20,776 bases of DNA from a virus. Shown one piece after another: positions 16,771 to 20,776 of this stretch. Numbering within the stretch: the stretch's first letter is position 1; each line of letters opens with the position of its first letter. The stretch lies in the IMG/VR virus record IMGVR_UViG_3300037294_000094, positions 1 through 20,776 of that record. The stretch is one strand, 5' to 3'. The notes under the pieces are model-generated. The model saw only the letters and a program-made list of their open reading frames with translations. It did no database searches and was not told the DNA's origin. Both the position numbers and the translations under genes were made by a program.

Positions 16771-17115
16771 ATGGACAAGAGACTGCAAGCAGCGTTAGAT
16801 TTTTCTAACTATCAACAAACATTCGCAATCAAACGTAAGACCCTTAAAGAAAAAATTGAAGCCAAACTAACCTATGGGTTTAATGGCGGGCTGTTTCGCA
16901 TTGATAAAAATTTATTAACTTTTGTAGAAGTGATCTCCGCAAAGAGATCTAATGGAGTTGTACTAATGGATGCAAATGACAATCCAATTTTAATAGACGA
17001 TCTAGAAGCGTTCAAAGATGAAATTTTTAGTAGATATTTTGAAGCCACTAACGAATACTACGAACAATACCAGCAATTGAAAAAAAGCAGATCTGTAGAA
17101 AAGTTAATTGCATAA
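16771..17115 (+). CDS. Small conserved phage protein of unknown function
   Basis: GGAG at 16762-16765 is five bases before the ATG. The 114-residue product is highly charged and mostly helical: an N-terminal helix with many lysines (KRKTLKEKIEAKL), a centre N-G-G-L-F-x-I-D-x-x-L-x-T-F-V-E, then V-V-L-M-D-A-N-D-N-P-I, and a C-terminal F-E-A-T-N-E-Y-Y-x-x-Y-x-x-L-K-K-S-R-S. I recognise this pattern from short uncharacterised proteins of T4-like cyanophages, but no function is known to me. It is the first gene of the operon that then runs into glycosyltransferases; its stop shares one base with the next start (TAATG). No signal peptide or membrane segment. Confidence 0.65.
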   Translation: MDKRLQAALDFSNYQQTFAIKRKTLKEKIEAKLTYGFNGGLFRIDKNLLTFVEVISAKRSNGVVLMDANDNPILIDDLEAFKDEIFSRYFEATNEYYEQYQQLKKSRSVEKLIA

Positions 17116-17975
17116 TGACAACAGGTATTTTAGTCTATGCACATAACAGTCGATCGTTAGATTATGCTCTGATGTCGTTGATAGCCGGCGGCCTTGCCAA
17201 AAAAAATCTCAATGTCCCTGTGTCGTTAGTAACGGATCCTTCGACTGTAGAATGGATGAGAGAATCTAACATTTTAGAAAAAGCCACATCTGTATTTGAA
17301 AATTTAATAATAGTAGAAAGACCTATCACTGACAATCAGCGCAAATTATGTGATGGTAAAAATGAATCAATGGTACCATTTGTAAATTCAAATAGAGCAA
17401 GCGCCTACGATTTAACACCGTATGATAGAACACTGTTAATAGACAGTGACTACTTTATTTTTTCGAACAGATTATCCGAATATTGGAACATTGACGACGA
17501 TGTTCTAATAGGTCAAAGTATAAATGATATATACTCCGGTGATCGACTAGGCTATAATGATCGATATATTTCCGAAGTAGGAGTTAAGCTATATTGGGCC
17601 ACTACTGTAATGTTTAGCAAAACGCCACATGCTAAAACGTTTTTTGACACAGTAAATTTTGTAAAAGAAAATTACAAGCATTACGCAGATATTTTTAGAT
17701 TTGATAATCGTCAGTATAGAAACGATATTGCATTTAGTGTTGCAAAACATATATTAGATGGCTTTATAAATCTAGACTCCGGTAAATTGCCTCCAGTGCT
17801 AACCGCATTAGATAAAGATATATTAGCCTCAGTAGAGGGTAACAAATTAACATTTTTGATATCAACTCCATTAGGCGAAAAATATATTCCAGCGTCGATT
17901 ACCGACACTGATATACACATAATGAATAAGCAGAGTATTATTAGATACGGATCGCAGCTATTGGAGATGATATGA
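17115..17975 (+). CDS. Glycosyltransferase-like protein (GT-A fold, DxD), copy 1
   Basis: The start overlaps the previous stop (TAATG). The 286-residue product has an N-terminal beta-strand and helix (GILVYAHNS, then YALMSLIAGGLAKK) and S-L-V-T-D, as in sugar-nucleotide-binding Rossmann-like folds. RTLLIDSDYFIF follows, with D110-S-D112 as a metal- and nucleotide-sugar-binding DxD motif. A later stretch, YWATTVMFSK, fits the acceptor-side strand seen in GT8-like enzymes, and D-T-D-I-H-I-M-N near the end could supply a metal-binding histidine. Length suits small GT-A enzymes. The sugar and acceptor cannot be told. Likely cytoplasmic; placed directly after tail genes in the same late operon, so it may modify virion proteins or host glycans. 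No membrane segment is seen. Confidence 0.65.
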   Translation: MTTGILVYAHNSRSLDYALMSLIAGGLAKKNLNVPVSLVTDPSTVEWMRESNILEKATSVFENLIIVERPITDNQRKLCDGKNESMVPFVNSNRASAYDLTPYDRTLLIDSDYFIFSNRLSEYWNIDDDVLIGQSINDIYSGDRLGYNDRYISEVGVKLYWATTVMFSKTPHAKTFFDTVNFVKENYKHYADIFRFDNRQYRNDIAFSVAKHILDGFINLDSGKLPPVLTALDKDILASVEGNKLTFLISTPLGEKYIPASITDTDIHIMNKQSIIRYGSQLLEMI

Positions 17976-18811
17976 GTTTTGGATATCTACTAGTTGTATC
18001 AGAACATGAGTCTGTTGATTATTTAAAATTAGCCTACGGACTTTCCCTAAGCATTAAAAATACTCAACGTGAAGGGTACGATAAAGTTGCTCTTGTAATT
18101 GACAATAAAGAAAAGTTATTAGGGTTAACAAGCTCATGGGTATTTGATCACGTCATTGAATGGAATCAAGAAACATTTTGGGACGGCCGTAGTTGGATGG
18201 ATCAGCTAACACCGTTTGACAACACAGTATGTCTCGACGTTGATATGTTGTTCACAGAAGATTACAGTCATTGGGCCGAATACTTTATTGAAAACTCAGA
18301 ACTTTACATTGCTAATAAAACCTATACCTATAGAGGCGAGGTAATCACCGGTGATTATTACCGACGCACATTTACAAAAAATAATTTGCCTAACCTGTAT
18401 TCACTGTATACTTTCTTTAAAAAGGACAGTAAGCTAGCAGAAGAATTTTTTGAGCTCGGTAGACAAATTATTAAAAACCCAGTTGAATTTAGTAATTTAT
18501 TTTTATCAGAACACAAGCCAAAAGTTGTAGGTACAGACGAAGCATTTGCCCTAGCTGCAAAACTTTTAGATATAACTGATGTCATTGCTTATCCTCTAGA
18601 GTTTCCTCGCATAGTGCATATGAAACCTATGGTACAGAATTGGCCATGGCCCGCCGACACATGGAGCGACCACGTGGGCTTTTATCTTAATCGCTACGGT
18701 AAATTAAAAATAGGAAATTATCAACAAAATGGCATCGTGCATTATGTTGAAAAAAATAAAATCGACGATGAAATGATTAATATCTTAGAGGAAATAGCAT
18801 GGAAAAAGTAA
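17972..18811 (+). CDS. Glycosyltransferase-like protein (GT8-type, DxD), copy 2
   Basis: The ATG overlaps the previous stop (ATGA) with GGAG at 17963-17966, five bases ahead. In the 279-residue product, YLLVVSEHESVDYLKLAYGLSLSI is the N-terminal strand and helix, and NTVCLDVDMLF carries the DxD motif (D89, D91). GTDEAFALAAKL fits the later acidic helix of GT8-like enzymes. RIVHMKPMVQNWPWP resembles the C-terminal H-x-x-x-K-P-W region that binds metal and diphosphate in GT8 proteins. These four elements in order make a glycosyltransferase call sound; donor and acceptor are unknown. It shares fold but little direct sequence with its neighbour. Its end overlaps the next gene by 13 bases. Confidence 0.7.
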   Translation: MSFGYLLVVSEHESVDYLKLAYGLSLSIKNTQREGYDKVALVIDNKEKLLGLTSSWVFDHVIEWNQETFWDGRSWMDQLTPFDNTVCLDVDMLFTEDYSHWAEYFIENSELYIANKTYTYRGEVITGDYYRRTFTKNNLPNLYSLYTFFKKDSKLAEEFFELGRQIIKNPVEFSNLFLSEHKPKVVGTDEAFALAAKLLDITDVIAYPLEFPRIVHMKPMVQNWPWPADTWSDHVGFYLNRYGKLKIGNYQQNGIVHYVEKNKIDDEMINILEEIAWKK

Positions 18812-19416
18812 TTGATTTTGACAAGTGGATCGAAAACTTTCAGCTACCAAAAATTGAATACGTTGCAGTATACGATCCGTTTACCGGTGATGTAAAAAGC
18901 GTAGGTCCATCTTACGCTTTTTCTGCTGAAGAATACACTGTACCTGTTGATACTGAAACTGCTGAAAGAATTATTGATGCAGAAATTAAGATTCATAATT
19001 GTCAGGTAGATGTTAATTCTAATAAATTAGAAATTGCCGAAATTAAAAACTTAACAACTATAGACGATGTATTACATCGTATTATTTCTGTTGAACATTC
19101 TGATATAGAAATCCCTGATGTGTATATTAGTTATTTGTCTAACACTAAAACTCTAAAGATCCAACTGTCTGAAGCATTAGGCGGCACTAAAAAAATTAAA
19201 AAAGAATTTAAATCTAGAAAAATTGTATGGGATGGCAACGCAGAAATGAATTTTCTAATCACTGAATACAATGATCCTAATTTGACTTTTGAAATGTTTT
19301 CTGTTAAAATTAACGAACTAATAGGTAAAACTAAAATTATCAAAAATATTGATTACAATAAATTTAGTGTATATACTAGACGCCTATTTAAAAATTATGT
19401 AATTGAGTATAAATGA
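18799..19416 (+). CDS. Phage protein of unknown function
   Basis: GAGG at 18788-18791 lies seven bases before the ATG, which is inside the end of the glycosyltransferase gene. The 205-residue product begins IDFDKWIENFQLPKIEYVAV, then Y-D-P-F-T-G-D-V-x-S-V-G-P-x-Y-A-F. The middle has L-E-I-A-E-I-K-N-L-T-T-I-D-D-V-L-H-R-I-I and the end is lysine-rich (KKIKKEFKSRK, KTKIIKNIDYNK). No catalytic motif, signal peptide or membrane helix is visible. The YDPxTGxVxxVG start loosely resembles that of fibre-associated small proteins, but this is a short match. Since it sits between two glycosyltransferase genes with overlapping ends, a role in the same process is possible. I do not recognise a characterised family. 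Confidence 0.6.
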   Translation: MEKVIDFDKWIENFQLPKIEYVAVYDPFTGDVKSVGPSYAFSAEEYTVPVDTETAERIIDAEIKIHNCQVDVNSNKLEIAEIKNLTTIDDVLHRIISVEHSDIEIPDVYISYLSNTKTLKIQLSEALGGTKKIKKEFKSRKIVWDGNAEMNFLITEYNDPNLTFEMFSVKINELIGKTKIIKNIDYNKFSVYTRRLFKNYVIEYK

Positions 19417-20312
19417 AAATAATTGAATTTGATATTATCTTTTTAAGTTATGACGAACCTAATGCTGATTTGCATTACGCTGATCTGTGTAACAAGGTAC
19501 CTTGGGCAAAACGTGTCCACGGCGTAAAAGGCAGCGATCATGCTCACAAGGCCGCCGCTAATCTGAGCGAAACGGAGTGGTTTGTTACTGTGGATGCTGA
19601 TAATATTGTTGACAAGAAATTTTTCAACATTGATCTAGACATGAGTGATCCCAAGATACAAGTATACGGTTGGTGCGGCAAAAATACAATCAACGGCCTA
19701 CGGTACGGCAACGGTGGGTTAAAAATTTGGAACAAACAATTTGTACTTGGCATGCAGACTCATGAAAATAGTACAAGCGATAGAGCACAGGTTGACTTTT
19801 GTTGGGAAGATGGATATCGTAACTTCCCCTTGACATTTAGTGAAAGCATTATCACCGGTAATGCATTTCAAGCATGGCGAGCAGGATTCCGAGAGGGTGT
19901 TAAAATGACCCTGTTGGATGGTGTAAAAGTGCCACCTCAAGAAATTAAACAACGAATCTGGTGGCATAATATTCATAGATTACGTATGTGGTCAACAGTG
20001 GGTGCTCATGAAGAAAATGGCTCGTATGCAGTGCTTGGTGCTCGTATGGGCACTTGGATGACCAACTGCACCGACTGGAATTATGTGGATGTTAGAGATT
20101 TTGAAATATTAGGAAATATATACCAAGAACAGGTCAATCACGAAACGGTTCAGCATGATATAACAGTGTTGGGAACACAGCTTAAAACACAATTGGGACT
20201 TGATTGGCCGTATCTAGATGCACAACAAAGTAAGTTTACGTTGGATTTATATAACGAAACAATGAACCTTAACGATACTTATTTCAAGATGTCGGTGCCT
20301 GCAAATGTATGA
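19413..20312 (+). CDS. Family 2-like glycosyltransferase (DADN motif)
   Basis: The ATG overlaps the previous stop (ATGA). The 299-residue product starts with FDIIFLSYDEPNADLHYADL and continues W-A-K-R-V-H-G-V-K-G and AHKAAANLSETEWFVTVDADN; D61-A-D63-N64 is the DxD-type metal site of GT-A enzymes. YGNGGLKIWNK and the later FREGVKMTL and W-x-x-x-G-A-H-E-E-N-G-S-Y segments are seen in glycosyltransferase-like proteins of T4-like marine phages. No membrane segment. Its first 65 residues align with the first 60 of the next gene, which suggests a duplicated domain. Substrate unknown. The enzyme is probably soluble and made late with the tail genes. Confidence 0.7.
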   Translation: MKIIEFDIIFLSYDEPNADLHYADLCNKVPWAKRVHGVKGSDHAHKAAANLSETEWFVTVDADNIVDKKFFNIDLDMSDPKIQVYGWCGKNTINGLRYGNGGLKIWNKQFVLGMQTHENSTSDRAQVDFCWEDGYRNFPLTFSESIITGNAFQAWRAGFREGVKMTLLDGVKVPPQEIKQRIWWHNIHRLRMWSTVGAHEENGSYAVLGARMGTWMTNCTDWNYVDVRDFEILGNIYQEQVNHETVQHDITVLGTQLKTQLGLDWPYLDAQQSKFTLDLYNETMNLNDTYFKMSVPANV

Positions 20313-20776
20313 TATTTTTTATGTTAGCAACGCAGCGGGCAATGATGCAGATTGGAACAAAATAAAGTCTAATTATCCGTTCGCCCAGCGTTTATCGAAT
20401 ATAAAAACATACGAGCAAATTCGGTCTAAATGTTTCACAAAAATGTTTTGGGTTATTTGGGACGATGTGGATCTGTTCACGACATTTAATTTATTAGAGT
20501 ATACTACTGATGAGTGGGACAATATGTATGTTCACGTGTTTCGTAATGGTGAACACTATGACGGTATTTGTTTGTTTCCTAAGAACATCACAGTGTCAAA
20601 AAAAGAATTTGATTATAGATTTTTTAGCAATAAAAAAGACATTGATATAATTGCAAGTACTCCCAAACAATACAACATATACCATATAGATACATATGAC
20701 GAGTATGTAACGGCTGTAAACACTACCAGCTCAAATATGTTTTGGGCAGTATGGAACGATGTTACAATAGATAGTA
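20305..20776 (+). CDS. Degenerate glycosyltransferase-like repeat protein, 3'-partial
   Basis: This frame stays open to the window edge (157 codons), so no stop is present and its length is unknown. The ATG at 20305 overlaps the previous stop by eight bases; the nearby ATG at 20309 is rejected because it stops after 18 codons. The start, YDIFYVSNAAGNDADWNKIK then P-F-A-Q-R-L, aligns with FDIIFLSYDEPNADLHYADL then P-W-A-K-R-V of the preceding enzyme. Where that enzyme has VTVDADN, this one has MFWVIWDDVDL (47-57). The segment recurs as MFWAVWNDVTI at 145-155, 98 residues on, so at least two modules are present. The change of DxD to WDD/WND suggests altered or lost catalysis. Possible roles are a scaffold or acceptor-binding subunit or a glycan-binding protein; none is proven. 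Confidence 0.6.
   Translation, partial: MYDIFYVSNAAGNDADWNKIKSNYPFAQRLSNIKTYEQIRSKCFTKMFWVIWDDVDLFTTFNLLEYTTDEWDNMYVHVFRNGEHYDGICLFPKNITVSKKEFDYRFFSNKKDIDIIASTPKQYNIYHIDTYDEYVTAVNTTSSNMFWAVWNDVTIDS

Noticed and set aside
17763-17770. TATAAATC and similar one-mismatch late boxes inside genes (also 11719, 17528, 19407)
   Set aside because: They lie within coding sequence with no suitable start behind them; such near matches are expected by chance in AT-rich DNA.
18343-18356. Perfect 14-base palindrome AATCACCGGTGATT
   Set aside because: It lies inside a glycosyltransferase gene, and about one such palindrome is expected by chance in a window this long.
20309-20365. ATG at 20309 in the ATGA overlap
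   Set aside because: The frame stops after 18 codons; the frame from 20305 stays open and matches a known module.
1-20776. tRNA genes, CRISPR arrays, insertion sequences, integrase or lysis genes
   Set aside because: None could be recognised in the window; the only mobile gene seen is the homing endonuclease.

Overview
The window looks like the late structural region of a large contractile-tailed bacteriophage of the T4 superfamily. It is AT-rich, every gene lies on the + strand, and genes are packed with overlapping or nearly touching stops and starts. One exact T4-type late promoter box (TATAAATA) is present, together with two near matches in gene-proximal gaps. The protein families seen (a giant virion protein, a row of paralogous tail-fibre proteins, one with a collar domain, and small glycosyltransferases) are the kind found in marine and freshwater T4-like phages such as cyanophages and pelagiphages. 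The host cannot be determined: no host gene, tRNA, integrase or CRISPR array is visible.

Layout. 1-4980: the 3' part of a giant virion structural protein, open at the left edge. 4985-6400: a structural gene whose first copy is cut short after about 53 codons, then a GIY-YIG homing endonuclease gene, then a complete gene whose N-terminus re-encodes the part lost from the first copy. 6404-14861: four large tail-fibre paralogues with a shared N-terminal module and different C-termini, plus a small fibre-assembly-like protein between the third and fourth. 14863-16713: a tandem pair of paralogous virion-type proteins. 16714-16770: a gap with an exact late promoter, a perfect 8-bp hairpin and a strong ribosome binding site. 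16771-20776: a tightly overlapping operon of a small conserved phage protein, three glycosyltransferase-fold proteins, one unknown protein, and a last open-ended protein with internal repeats that looks like a degenerate glycosyltransferase.

How the parts fit. The left three quarters build the adsorption apparatus (baseplate or tail structural protein, fibres, fibre chaperone). The right quarter may supply sugar transfer, either to virion proteins or to host surface glycans; this is inference from position. The most notable points are the endonuclease insertion with a duplicated, recoded target-gene start, and the promoter/hairpin/ribosome-site arrangement at 16738-16771, which resembles the T4 scheme that keeps a gene silent on read-through RNA. 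No gene-free stretch longer than 57 bases is present between annotated genes.
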